In this document: positions 15,801 through 24,018 of the stretch, one piece after another
Layout of the letters: each line of letters starts with the position of its first letter
Numbering within the stretch: position 1 is the first letter of the stretch
DNA from: Burkholderiales bacterium
GTDB taxonomy: Bacteria; Pseudomonadota; Gammaproteobacteria; Burkholderiales; Casimicrobiaceae
Assembly: GCA_015075645.1 (NCBI GenBank)
Contig: JABTUF010000003.1
Span: 124,001 to 188,000, forward strand
Length of the DNA stretch: 64,000 nt
Direction: 5' to 3'
Position numbers and translations under genes: made by a program
Notes under the pieces: generated by a model
What the model saw: the letters and a program-made list of their open reading frames with translations, nothing else
What the model was told of the DNA's origin: nothing
Databases searched by the model: none

Positions 15801-16762
15801 CCTCGTCCACGCTCGCCCCCACCTCCACCTCCACCTCCACCTCCACCTCCGCCCCCGCGCCGGCGCGACGGATGCGCGCCCCCGACGAGCGTTTCGGCCT
15901 CGGCGTCGCGCTCGTCACCCCCTTCGCCGCGGACGGCCGCGTCGATCTCGCACGGCTGTCGGCGCACGCGCGCCGCTGCGTCGACGACGGTTGTTCGTCG
16001 ATCACGCTGTTCGGGACCACCGGCGAGGGCGCCTCGCTCGGCATGACGGAGCGTGCCTCGATGCTCGGCGCGCTCGCCAGGGCGGGCCTCGACCTCGCGA
16101 CGCGCGTGCTGGCGGGCGTGGCCGCGTCCTCGATCGAGGACGCGGCGGCGCAGGCGAACCAGCTCTTCGACGCGGGCGGACGCGGCGTGCTGCTCGCGCC
16201 TCCGTTCTATTTCAAGGGCGTCGACGACGAGGGCGTCTACCGCTGGATGGCGTCGGTGATCGAGCGCTGTCGGTCCCCGCGCGGCGTGATTCTCTACCAC
16301 ATTCCGCAGGTCACCGGCGTGCCGCTCGGGTCGGCGCTCGTCGGGCGCCTCGCACGCGCGTTTCCCGGCGTGGTCGTCGGCGTGAAGGATTCGAGCGGCG
16401 ACTGGACGTCCACCGAACGCCTGCTCGCCGACCATCCGGATCTTCACATCCTCGTCGGCGACGAGCGGCTCCTCGCGCGCGCGGTACGCCACGGCGGGTC
16501 GGGCGCCATCAACGGCTTCGCGAACTTCTGCGCGAGCGCCGTGCTGCCGATGGTCGAGCGCGGTGACGAGGTGCCGGGCATCACCGCGCTGGTCGAGATC
16601 CTGCTGCGCCATCCGGTGACGCCGGGAGTGAAGGCGCTGGTCGCGCACCGGTACCGCGACGAGGGCTTCGTCGCCACCGCGCCGCCGCTGCTCCCGCTCG
16701 CAGCCGCCGCGCGCGCCGAGCTCGCCCAGGCGTTCGATCGTCTCGTGCCGGGTCTGCGCTGA
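15797..16762 (+). CDS. DapA-family aldolase/lyase (DHDPS superfamily)
   Basis: A 321-residue (beta/alpha)8 lyase of the dihydrodipicolinate synthase superfamily, whose catabolic members cleave or dehydrate 2-keto-3-deoxy sugar acids through a lysine Schiff base. Visible are GVALVTPFAADGRVD, the FGTTGEGASL loop, ILYHIPQVTG with the proton-relay tyrosine, and VVGVKDSSGDW with the Schiff-base lysine. The first 25 codons are low complexity, including five TS dipeptides from a hexanucleotide repeat; ATG 15872 (MRAPDERFGLG) fits family length better and would leave room for divergent promoters, so the true start may be there. Its location between the aldose dehydrogenase and the TRAP transporter suggests the last step of sugar-acid breakdown, not lysine synthesis. 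Confidence 0.88.
   Translation: MSSSTLAPTSTSTSTSTSAPAPARRMRAPDERFGLGVALVTPFAADGRVDLARLSAHARRCVDDGCSSITLFGTTGEGASLGMTERASMLGALARAGLDLATRVLAGVAASSIEDAAAQANQLFDAGGRGVLLAPPFYFKGVDDEGVYRWMASVIERCRSPRGVILYHIPQVTGVPLGSALVGRLARAFPGVVVGVKDSSGDWTSTERLLADHPDLHILVGDERLLARAVRHGGSGAINGFANFCASAVLPMVERGDEVPGITALVEILLRHPVTPGVKALVAHRYRDEGFVATAPPLLPLAAAARAELAQAFDRLVPGLR
15821..15850 (+). repeat. Hexanucleotide tandem repeat (ACCTCC)x5
   Basis: Five uninterrupted copies of ACCTCC encode Thr-Ser pairs in the annotated N-terminus of the DapA-family protein. Because the unit is six bases, copy-number change would not shift the frame; it would lengthen or shorten the tail, or the untranslated leader if the real start is ATG 15872. 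Confidence 0.85.
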
Positions 16763-16773
16763 CGCGAGCGCGC

Positions 16774-17511
16774 ATGAAGCTCCGCGACCAGGCCTACCAG
16801 CGCTTCACGCGCGGCCTGCTCGCCCGCGAGATCCGCGCCGGCCAGTTCGTGTCGCAGCGCGAACTGACCGAGCTGACCGGCATGCCGCTCGGCGCGATCC
16901 GCGAACTCATCCCGCGCCTCGAGGCCGACGGCCTGATCCGCACGGTCCCGCAGCGCGGCATGCAGGTGGCGCAGGTCGACGTGCGCCTGATCCGCGACGC
17001 CTTCGGATTCCGCATCATGATCGAGCGCGAGGCGGCCGCGCAGTTCGCGCTCCACGCCGGCGACGACGCGTTCCGTCGCCTGCGCGACGACCACGAAGCG
17101 GTGCTGGCCAGCGCCGCGAGAGGCGCGAACGCGGCGCTGATCGCGCGCGCGCAGGCGGTCGACGACGGCATGCACGCGACCATCGTCGACGCGCTCGGCA
17201 ACGGCATCGTGTCGAACGCCTGGCGCGTCAACCAGTTGAAGATCCGCCTGATCCGCCAGAGCGAGACCCGGCTCGACGCCGACCTGGTCGCGCCGGTGAT
17301 GCGCGTGCACCTGGGCGTGATCGACGCGATCGCGACGCGCGATCCGGTGCGTGCGGCAGAGGCGATGGAGGCGCACATCTCCGCGTCGCGCGACCGCGCG
17401 CTCGGGCTCGACGTCGCACCGATACCTGATGCATCCGCCGGGGCGGTCAGGGCCCGGCTCCATGACCCTCGCGCGGCCGCGCCGCGCGCCATTCGAGGAG
17501 GACGACGATGA
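16774..17511 (+). CDS. GntR-family transcriptional regulator (FCD-type)
   Basis: A 245-residue regulator with an N-terminal winged helix (residues about 8-65: IRAGQFVSQRELTELTGMPLGAIRELIPRLEADGLI followed by the PQRGMQV wing) and a C-terminal all-helical FCD ligand-binding domain containing the metal/ligand residues spread through REAAAQFALHA, DDGMHATIVDAL and MRVHLGVIDAI. FadR/FCD regulators usually repress nearby sugar-acid genes and are released by an intermediate. It follows the DapA-family gene by 11 bases and its stop overlaps the start of the TRAP binding protein (17508), so it is co-transcribed with the pathway it probably controls. Confidence 0.88.
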   Translation: MKLRDQAYQRFTRGLLAREIRAGQFVSQRELTELTGMPLGAIRELIPRLEADGLIRTVPQRGMQVAQVDVRLIRDAFGFRIMIEREAAAQFALHAGDDAFRRLRDDHEAVLASAARGANAALIARAQAVDDGMHATIVDALGNGIVSNAWRVNQLKIRLIRQSETRLDADLVAPVMRVHLGVIDAIATRDPVRAAEAMEAHISASRDRALGLDVAPIPDASAGAVRARLHDPRAAAPRAIRGGRR

Positions 17512-18482
17512 AGCGATGGACGATCGCGCTGGCCATGGTGGCCGCGGGCGCCGCGACCGCGGCAGGCGCGCAGCAGGTGACGATCCGCTGGGGTGACGTG
17601 GTGGGCGGCACCCACCCGTCGGTGCAGATGATCGACCGCATCGCCGCCGAGGCGAAGGAGAAGTCGGGCGGGCGCATCGTGATCCAGGCGTTCCCCGGCG
17701 GGCAGCTCGGCGGCTCGCGCGAGATGATCGACGCGGTCGCGAACGGCGTGCAGCAGATCGTGACGGAAGGCGCCGCGAACTTCGGCGCCTGGGTGCCGTC
17801 GATCTCGGTGGTCGAGGCGCCCTACATCTGGCGCGACGCGGCGCACCTCGACAAGGCGATGAACGGGCCGATCGGCGAGTCGTTCAACGAGACGCTCGTC
17901 AAGGCGCGCGGCATGCGCATCCTCGGCACGACCTACTACGGCACCCGCCACATCACGACGACCTCGAAGGCGGTGCGCTCGCCCGCCGACATGGTCGGGT
18001 TCAAGCTGCGCGTCCCCGAGAACGACGTGTTCAAGGCGATGGCCGAGGCCTGGGGCGCGAAGCCGACGCCGATGAACTTCGGCGAGCTCTACCTCGCGCT
18101 CAAGCAGAACGTGGTCGACGGACAGGAGAACCCGCTGCCGACGATCAAGGCGGGCAAGTTCGACGAGGTCCAGAAGTACCTGGTGCTCTCGGGCCACATC
18201 ATCACGCCGCGGCTCGTGGTCGTGAACGAGGCGTTCTGGCAGGGGCTCTCCGCGGCCGATCGCAAGATCATCTCGGATGCGGTGAAGAACGGCATCGCGT
18301 GGCAGAACGCGGAACTCATCCGGCAGGAGGGCTCGCTCGTCGACACCTTCAAGGCCGCGGGCATGACGGTGATCACGCCCGACCCGAAGGCGTTCCGCGA
18401 CCCGGTCGTGGCGAAGGTGCCGAAGATGTTCGAGTCGAAGTGGGGCGCCGGCACCTACGACCGCATCCAGGCGATCCGCTAG
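17508..18482 (+). CDS. TRAP transporter substrate-binding protein (DctP family)
   Basis: A 324-residue periplasmic solute receptor. Residues 1-21 form a Sec signal peptide (MKRWTIALAMVAAGAATAAGA, with cleavage after AGA expected). The mature chain shows the DctP pattern: WGDVVGGTHPSVQM, FPGGQLGG, GFKLRVPENDVFKAMAEAWGAKPTPMNFGELYLALKQNVVDGQENP, in which the arginine of KLRVPE binds the ligand carboxylate and NVVDGQENP is the family signature. It starts at ATG 17508 within the regulator stop, with GGAGGA just upstream. The likely cargo is a sugar acid or related carboxylate handled by the neighbouring enzymes. Confidence 0.93.
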   Translation: MKRWTIALAMVAAGAATAAGAQQVTIRWGDVVGGTHPSVQMIDRIAAEAKEKSGGRIVIQAFPGGQLGGSREMIDAVANGVQQIVTEGAANFGAWVPSISVVEAPYIWRDAAHLDKAMNGPIGESFNETLVKARGMRILGTTYYGTRHITTTSKAVRSPADMVGFKLRVPENDVFKAMAEAWGAKPTPMNFGELYLALKQNVVDGQENPLPTIKAGKFDEVQKYLVLSGHIITPRLVVVNEAFWQGLSAADRKIISDAVKNGIAWQNAELIRQEGSLVDTFKAAGMTVITPDPKAFRDPVVAKVPKMFESKWGAGTYDRIQAIR

Positions 18483-18497
18483 CCGCGCGCTTCGGGT

Positions 18498-18620
18498 GTC
18501 GGGCTACAGCCCGACGGGCGGAGGGGCCGTGGGTCGGGCTTCAGCCCGACAGGCGGTGTGGCTGTGGGTCGGGCTTCAGCCCGACAGGCGGAGTGCGTGT
18601 GGGTCGGGCTTCAGCCCGAC
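18498..18620. repeat. Array of four hairpin repeats, 35-base period
   Basis: Four copies of an 18-base perfect palindromic hairpin, GTCGGGCT(A/T)CAGCCCGAC, start at 18498, 18533, 18568 and 18603, spaced by exactly 35 bases. Each forms an 8-base-pair stem with a two-base loop. Copy 1 differs in one loop base. The 17-base intervals are G-rich and similar to each other. The array lies inside the TRAP operon between the binding-protein and small-permease genes, where it could stabilise the upstream mRNA or reduce read-through. Confidence 0.9.
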
Positions 18621-18653
18621 GGCGTTCGCAACGCGACGCAAGGAGGAACGAGG

Positions 18654-19136
18654 ATGCCGTCTCGAAGCATCGACCGCGTGGTCGACGGACTCGCCGTCCT
18701 CGCGTTCGCCGGGATGTTCGCCTGCGTCTTCGCGCAGGTGGTCTTCCGCTACTTCCTCGACGATCCGCTCGTCTGGAGCGACGAACTCGCGCGCTACCTG
18801 TTCGTGTGGGTGTCGTTCCTCGGCTGGATCATCGCCGCGCGCAAGCGCTCGCACCTCGCGATCGACATGGCGCTCGCGCGGCCGGGACCGCGGGGCCGGG
18901 CGGCGCTGCGCGGGCTCGGCGCGCTCGCGGCGATCGCCTTCGCGGCGATCCTCGCCTGGCAGGGCTGGCGGATCGCGCTGCGCAACGCCGACGTCGAGAC
19001 CACCGCTCTCTTCTTCTCGCAGGGCGTGGTCTACGCGATCGTCCCGGTGGCGGCGATCGCGGTCGGGCTCTACGCGCTCGCGGACCTGCGCGGTGCCGCG
19101 CGCGCGTGGTGGACGGGCCGGGAGACGCGGGCGTGA
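18654..19136 (+). CDS. TRAP transporter small permease (DctQ family)
   Basis: A 160-residue inner-membrane protein with four hydrophobic helices and the DctQ signature VVFRYFLDDPLVWSDELARYLFVWVSFLG. DctQ forms the small membrane subunit of the sodium-driven TRAP transporter together with DctM and the periplasmic receptor. The start at ATG 18654 has AGGAGG eight bases upstream. An earlier in-frame ATG would pull in the hairpin repeats and is rejected. Its stop overlaps the DctM start by four bases (GTGA), so the two membrane subunits are translationally coupled, unlike the receptor, which is separated by the hairpin array. Confidence 0.92.
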   Translation: MPSRSIDRVVDGLAVLAFAGMFACVFAQVVFRYFLDDPLVWSDELARYLFVWVSFLGWIIAARKRSHLAIDMALARPGPRGRAALRGLGALAAIAFAAILAWQGWRIALRNADVETTALFFSQGVVYAIVPVAAIAVGLYALADLRGAARAWWTGRETRA

Positions 19137-20419
19137 TCGAGTTGATGCTGGGCATCCTCGCCGCGTGGTTCGTGAGCCTGTTCGCGGGACCGGCGATCTA
19201 CGCGGCGATGGGGCTCGCCGGCTTCGCGTTCCTCGTGCTGGCAGGCATTCCGGGGATCGTCGTCCCGCAGAAGGTCGCGATGGCGGCGAACTCGTTCCCG
19301 CTGCTCGCCGCGCCGCTCTTCATCCTGATGGGCAACCTGATGAACTCGTCGGGGATCAGCGTGCGCATCTTCGAGTTCGCGAAGTGCGTCGTCGGCTGGA
19401 TGCGCGGAGGGCTGTGCCAGGCGAACATCTTCGGCAGCGTGATCTTCGCGGGCATGAGCGGCTCGGCGGTCGCCGACGCGGCGGGATTGGGCACCGTCGA
19501 GATCGAGATGATGAAGAAGGAAGGCTACGACGCCGAGACCGCCGGAGCGATCACCGCGGCCTCCGCGACGATCGGCCCGATCATTCCGCCGTCGCTGCCG
19601 ATGATCGTGTACGGCGTCACCGCCGAGACGTCGATCGGCGCGCTCTTCCTCGCCGGCGTCGTCCCGGGGCTCGCGATGGCGCTCGCGCTGATGGTGATGG
19701 TCCGCCACCTCGCGATCCGCAAGAACCTGCCGCGCCACCCGTTCGAAGGCGGCCGAGTGCTGTGGCTCGCGTTCCGCGGCGCGTTCTGGGCGCTGATGGC
19801 GCCGGCCGTGCTGCTCGGCGGCATGTTCTCCGGCATCTTCACGCCGACCGAAGCCGCGGCGGTCGCGGTCGTGTACGCGCTCGTCCTCGGATTGTTCGTC
19901 TACCGCGAGTTCGCGCTGAAGGACCTGCCGAAGCTCGTCGTCGACACGGTCGAGACGACCGGCGTCGTGATGGCGCTCGTGATGACCGCGTCGCTGCTCG
20001 GCTACTGCATCTCGGTGTCGCGCCTGCCGCAGGAGTTCGGCGCGGCGCTCGCGCACCTCACGACGAACCCGCTCGTCTACCTCCTGATCGTCAACCTGCT
20101 GCTGCTCGTCGTCGGCTGTTTCATGGAGGCGCTCGCGGCGATGCTCGTGCTGATCCCGATCCTCGTGCCGCCGGCGCTCGCGCTCGGGATCGATCCGGTC
20201 CAGTTCGGGCTGATCTTCGTGCTGAACCTGATGATTGGCACCATCACCCCGCCGGTAGGCGTGGTGCTCTACGTCACGGCGAAGGTCGCGCAGGTGCCGT
20301 TCGACCGGATGGCGCGCGCGACCGCGCCCTACCTCGTTCCGCTCGTCGGGGTGCTCGTGCTGTGCACGGTGTGGCCGCCGCTCACGACGTTCCTGCCGAA
20401 GGCGCTGCTGGGGCGCTAG
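19133..20419 (+). CDS. TRAP transporter large permease (DctM family)
   Basis: A 428-residue integral membrane protein with about a dozen hydrophobic segments, the ion-coupled transport subunit of the TRAP system. Landmarks are AAPLFILMGNLMNSSGI, MSGSAVADAAGLGTVEI, ASATIGPIIPPSLPMIVYGV, GIFTPTEAAAVAVVYAL and TITPPVGVVLYV, all standard DctM motifs. GTG 19133 overlaps the DctQ stop. The 3' end overlaps by 38 bases the 3' end of the opposite-strand TPR-methyltransferase gene. The cargo is presumably the one bound by the DctP-type receptor encoded upstream, plausibly a sugar acid. Confidence 0.94.
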   Translation: MIELMLGILAAWFVSLFAGPAIYAAMGLAGFAFLVLAGIPGIVVPQKVAMAANSFPLLAAPLFILMGNLMNSSGISVRIFEFAKCVVGWMRGGLCQANIFGSVIFAGMSGSAVADAAGLGTVEIEMMKKEGYDAETAGAITAASATIGPIIPPSLPMIVYGVTAETSIGALFLAGVVPGLAMALALMVMVRHLAIRKNLPRHPFEGGRVLWLAFRGAFWALMAPAVLLGGMFSGIFTPTEAAAVAVVYALVLGLFVYREFALKDLPKLVVDTVETTGVVMALVMTASLLGYCISVSRLPQEFGAALAHLTTNPLVYLLIVNLLLLVVGCFMEALAAMLVLIPILVPPALALGIDPVQFGLIFVLNLMIGTITPPVGVVLYVTAKVAQVPFDRMARATAPYLVPLVGVLVLCTVWPPLTTFLPKALLGR

Positions 20420-22109
20420 GCCCGCCGGCCGCGCGCCAGAGGACGAGGTAACCCGCGACGGGCTCGCCGTGGTCGAGGCGCACCGTGACGTCGTGGCGCT
20501 CGGCGAACGCGAACCCGTGTTCGCGCGCCAGGCGTTCGAGATAGGCGAGCGCGTGGGCATAGCGTCCGCTGCGGTTCAGCCGAAATCCGCGTCCGTGCGC
20601 CGACGCGTCGCCGTCGGCAGGCAGCGCGTCGCGGGACTCCACCGAGAAGACGGCGAACCCGCCCGGGCGCAGCAGCCTCGCGATCTCCCCGATCGCGTCG
20701 TCCAGGCGGCCGACGTAGACGAACACGTCGGCCGCCGTCACGAGGTCGTAGCTCGCATCGGGTTCGCCTCGCATCATCGCGACCAGTTCGCCGGCCTCGA
20801 GGCGCGCGTAGCGGCCGGTCTCGCGCGCCTTGGCGATCATCGCCGGCGAGAGGTCGACGCCGACGATGCGCCGCGTGAACGGCTCGATCGCGGCGCCGAC
20901 GAGTCCGGTGCCGCAGCCGAGGTCGAGCACGTCCCAGCGCCTGCCGGCCGCCGCCGCGTGCGGGGCGAGCATGTCTGCGGCGAGGCGCGGGATGTCGTAG
21001 CGGAGCTCCTTCACGAGATGAGCGTCGAAGCGGTCTGCGTACTCGTCGAAGAGGCGTGCGACATAGTGGTCGGGCGCGCGCTCGGTCGTGCCGCCGGTGA
21101 GCGAATCGACGAGGTGCCCGACCGGATTGGCCGGGTCGATCGCCAGCACCTCGCGGTACCGTTCGACCGCTCCTGCACGGTCGCCGCGCCGGAAATGCGC
21201 GTTGCCCAGGCGCATCAGGAGGTCGATGTCGCCGGGCTTGCGTTCCAGCGCCTCGACGTAGCGGGCAATCGCGCCCTCCGCGTCGCCGCGTTCGAGGAGC
21301 ACGTTGGCCAGTGCGGTGAGCACGCGCGCGTCACCGGGGGCGAGCGCGTGCGCGCGCCCGGCGGATGCGAGCGCCCGGTCGAGATCGCCCGACGCCTGGT
21401 ATGCGCCCGCGGCGCCGAGGTGCGCGAGAACGGAGTCCGGCGCCAGGTTCGCTGCACGCTCGTAGTGCGCGCACGCGTCGCCGGTCCGGCCATCCTCGCG
21501 CAACGCGTTCGCGAGGTTGACGTGCGCCGCCGCGTGCGACGGATCGATCGCGATCGCCTGCCGGTAGCGTTCGATGGCGTCGGCGCGCCGGCCGAGCTTC
21601 GCGAGCGCGATGGCGAGGTTGTAGCAGAGTTCCGCCGATGGCGGTCCAAGCGAGACGGCTTCCTCGTACGCCGCCGCGGCTCGCACGAAGTCGCCGCCGA
21701 GGGCGTGCAGGTTGCCGAGGCTCGTGCGAAGGACGGCCGACGACGGGAAGGCCGCGATCCCGTGCGTGGCGGCGTCCCTCGCGCCGGCGGCGTCCCCTTC
21801 CTGATGGAGCAGGAAACACAGCTCGTTCCACGCCTCTTCGTCCGGATGTCCGTTTCCGAGCGCGGAACGCAGCGCCTCGATCGCGCCGCGCCGATCTCCG
21901 CGCGCGGACAGGATGCTTGCGAGCATGCGCTCGGCGCGCGTTCGTTCCGCAGGAGCCGACGCGGTCGCGATGGCGCGCCGCAACGCCGCCTCGGCCGCTG
22001 CGTGCTGCCCGCTCGCGAACGCGGCCTCGGCTTCGCGAACGGCGTCCGCCGCGGCGCCGGGGGAAGACTTGCCGTGCCCGCGAACGAGTGCCTTCAGCCG
22101 GTTGAGCAT
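20382..22109 (-). CDS. TPR-repeat protein fused to a SAM methyltransferase
   Basis: A 575-residue cytosolic protein. Residues about 20-350 hold roughly nine tetratricopeptide repeats (for example YNLAIALAKLGRRADAIERYRQAIAIDP, written by its ALG/A-x-x-YRQA pattern), and the C-terminal 230 residues form a class I methyltransferase with VLDLGCGTGLVG, VGVDLSPAMIAKA and DLVTAADVFVYVGRL, ending RLLRPGGFAVFSVE. This arrangement is known for proteins near glycan or lipid modification genes, and the TPR part probably binds a protein substrate. ATG 22109 heads a single-gene unit divergent from dusA. The substrate is unknown. The last 38 bases overlap the end of the TRAP large permease gene. Confidence 0.85.
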   Translation of the reverse strand: MLNRLKALVRGHGKSSPGAAADAVREAEAAFASGQHAAAEAALRRAIATASAPAERTRAERMLASILSARGDRRGAIEALRSALGNGHPDEEAWNELCFLLHQEGDAAGARDAATHGIAAFPSSAVLRTSLGNLHALGGDFVRAAAAYEEAVSLGPPSAELCYNLAIALAKLGRRADAIERYRQAIAIDPSHAAAHVNLANALREDGRTGDACAHYERAANLAPDSVLAHLGAAGAYQASGDLDRALASAGRAHALAPGDARVLTALANVLLERGDAEGAIARYVEALERKPGDIDLLMRLGNAHFRRGDRAGAVERYREVLAIDPANPVGHLVDSLTGGTTERAPDHYVARLFDEYADRFDAHLVKELRYDIPRLAADMLAPHAAAAGRRWDVLDLGCGTGLVGAAIEPFTRRIVGVDLSPAMIAKARETGRYARLEAGELVAMMRGEPDASYDLVTAADVFVYVGRLDDAIGEIARLLRPGGFAVFSVESRDALPADGDASAHGRGFRLNRSGRYAHALAYLERLAREHGFAFAERHDVTVRLDHGEPVAGYLVLWRAAGGPSAPAAPSAGTS

Positions 22110-22256
22110 GGTCGAGGAGCGCGCGCTGCCGTTCGATGGCCGAGTCTAGCGCACCGATGACCGGAACACCGGTGACCGTCTGCACTTCCGCTTGCCGCGC
22201 GCGATGCACGCCGGACAGTCGTACCGGTGCAACGGTGCGGCCCGCCCCGGCGCCGG

Positions 22257-22262
22257 TAGAAT
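22257..22262 (+). promoter_or_regulatory. -10-like hexamer TAGAAT before dusA
   Basis: TAGAAT (5 of 6 to consensus) ends seven bases before ATG 22270, which would place the transcription start at about the start codon. The upstream -35 region is not recognisable. Confidence 0.45.
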
Positions 22263-22269
22263 CGCCGCC

Positions 22270-23256
22270 ATGACGACGGGAGCGCAACCGTGGCGATTCT
22301 GCGTGGCGCCGATGATGGACTGGACCGACCGCCACTGCCGCTACTTCCACCGGCGGCTCACCCGGTACGCGCGGCTCTACACCGAGATGATCACCGCGCC
22401 TGCGCTCGAGCACGGCGACGTGCCGCGGCACCTCGACTTCGACCCGTCCGAGTCGCCGGTCGCGCTGCAGCTCGGAGGCAGCGATCCGCGGAGCCTCGCG
22501 CACGCGGCACGGCTCGGCGAACGCTGGGGCTACGACGAGATCAACCTGAACTGCGGCTGTCCGTCCGAGCGCGTGCAGACCGGCAGCTTCGGCGCCTGCC
22601 TGATGGCCGAACCCGAGCTCGTCGCCCGCTGCGTGCGCGCGATGCGTGACGCGGTTGCGCTGCCGGTCAGCGTCAAGCACCGCATCGGCCTCGACGCCAA
22701 CCGCGACTACGGCTTCGTGCGCGACTTCGTGGGCACGGTCCGCGACGCGGGCTGCGGCACGTTCATCGTGCACGCGCGCAATGCGGTGCTGAAGGGACTG
22801 TCGCCGAAGGAGAACCGCGAGGTGCCGCCGTTGCGCTACGAGGTCGTCCATCGGCTGAAGCGCGACTTCCCCGACGCGACGATCGTGCTGAACGGCGGTC
22901 TCGCCGACTGGAGGGCGATCGAGGCCGAGCTGGCGTCGGTGGACGGCGTGATGCTCGGGCGCACCGCGTACCACGACCCCTACTTCCTCGCGCAGGTCGA
23001 TGCGCGGCTCTTCGGCGACGACGCGCCGCCGCCGATGCGCGCGGCGGTCGTCGAGGCGATGCTGCCCTACGTTTCCGCGCAGGCGTCGCGGGGCACGCCG
23101 CTACGCGCGATCGCGCGGCACATGCTGGGGCTCTACCACGGGGTCTCCGGCGGGCGCCGCTACCGGCAACTGCTCTCCGACGCGGCGCGCCTGCGCGGAG
23201 CCGGTCCCGAACTGCTGCGCGAGGCGCTCGCGACGGTCGAGCCTGCGCTCGCCTGA
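22270..23256 (+). CDS. dusA: tRNA dihydrouridine(20/20a) synthase
   Basis: A 328-residue FMN-dependent TIM-barrel enzyme that reduces U20/U20a in the D-loop of tRNA. Motifs: FCVAPMMDWTDRHCRYFHR at the N-terminus, the catalytic cysteine in NLNCGCPSERVQTGSFGACLM, KHRIGLD, FIVHARNAVLKGLSPKENREVPPL, VLNGGL and the C-terminal helical domain with ARHMLGLYHGVSGGRRYRQLLS; the DusA subtype is shown by KGLSPKENR. ATG 22270 is chosen over an earlier ATG at 22192 because it begins at the family N-terminus and because a -10-like box lies between them. It is a single gene divergent from the TPR-methyltransferase. Confidence 0.95.
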   Translation: MTTGAQPWRFCVAPMMDWTDRHCRYFHRRLTRYARLYTEMITAPALEHGDVPRHLDFDPSESPVALQLGGSDPRSLAHAARLGERWGYDEINLNCGCPSERVQTGSFGACLMAEPELVARCVRAMRDAVALPVSVKHRIGLDANRDYGFVRDFVGTVRDAGCGTFIVHARNAVLKGLSPKENREVPPLRYEVVHRLKRDFPDATIVLNGGLADWRAIEAELASVDGVMLGRTAYHDPYFLAQVDARLFGDDAPPPMRAAVVEAMLPYVSAQASRGTPLRAIARHMLGLYHGVSGGRRYRQLLSDAARLRGAGPELLREALATVEPALA

Positions 23257-23265
23257 CGCGGGCAG

Positions 23266-24009
23266 TCATCGGCGGTCGCGCCGCTTGCGCCTGCGGGCGG
23301 CCGCCGCGCCGCTCGCGACGTCCATCGGAGCGTGCGGCGCCTTCGATGCGTCCGGGTCGGGCTCCCCCGCAGCGTCGCCGCCGGGCATCAGGCGCAGGAA
23401 CCGGCCGGGCGCGACCTCGACGAAGATCGAAGTCGCCGCGTAGACGATGACGAGCAGGTGAGGGAGGTAGCGACCGGCGAGCGCCGAGATCGGCGAATAG
23501 ACGACGAACAGCACGACGATCCAGCGTCCGAACACGAGTCCGAAGCGTTGCTTGAGCCTGAGCTCGTCGGGCGAGCGGACCTCGAGTTCGCGCCACAGGC
23601 CGGCGTACGACCAGACGGCGGCGGCGACCTGCCAGGCGGCCCCGCTCAGGAACGCGGGGTCGCGCCACAGCTCGCGAAAGCCCTCGAAGCCGGACATCGC
23701 GCCGACGAACAGGAGCGGCATGCCGATCGGCACCGCGACGATCGCGGTGAGGAAGACCGCGACGAGGATCGCACCCGCCTCGCTGTTGATGCGCGAGGCG
23801 GTCCCGTCGGACGCTTGCCTTCCGAAGTGCGACGCCAGTCCCGCGAACATCACGGCCATCGCGAGCAGCGTGTCGATGAAGTAGAGCACGAGCACGCTGG
23901 CCGCGGACCAGCCGAACGCCAGGATGCCGACGACCGGCACGATGTTGCGCGCGACGACCTGGCCGATCGCGAGCGGGTCGTAGCGACGCGGCGGGTCGAT
24001 GGCGTCCAC
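23266..24009 (-). CDS. Hypothetical multi-spanning membrane protein (DUF6498-like)
   Basis: A 247-residue integral membrane protein with about five or six hydrophobic helices and a highly basic, proline/alanine-rich cytosolic tail ending RRRKRRDRR. The first helix pair (NIVPVVGILAFGWSAASVLVLYFIDTLLA, shown by its LYFIDTLL pattern) resembles proteins grouped as DUF6498, but I hold that assignment loosely. It follows denD on the same strand after nine bases, so the two are probably co-transcribed. No catalytic motif or ligand site is apparent. Confidence 0.65.
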   Translation of the reverse strand: MDAIDPPRRYDPLAIGQVVARNIVPVVGILAFGWSAASVLVLYFIDTLLAMAVMFAGLASHFGRQASDGTASRINSEAGAILVAVFLTAIVAVPIGMPLLFVGAMSGFEGFRELWRDPAFLSGAAWQVAAAVWSYAGLWRELEVRSPDELRLKQRFGLVFGRWIVVLFVVYSPISALAGRYLPHLLVIVYAATSIFVEVAPGRFLRLMPGGDAAGEPDPDASKAPHAPMDVASGAAAARRRKRRDRR

Positions 24010-24018
24010 GCGCGAGCG

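Noticed and set aside
15821..15850. Phase-variable frame-switching repeat
   Set aside because: The unit is six bases, so a copy change cannot shift the reading frame.
18498..18620. Possible CRISPR array
   Set aside because: Units are 18-base palindromes and the 17-base intervals are similar to one another; no cas genes are near.
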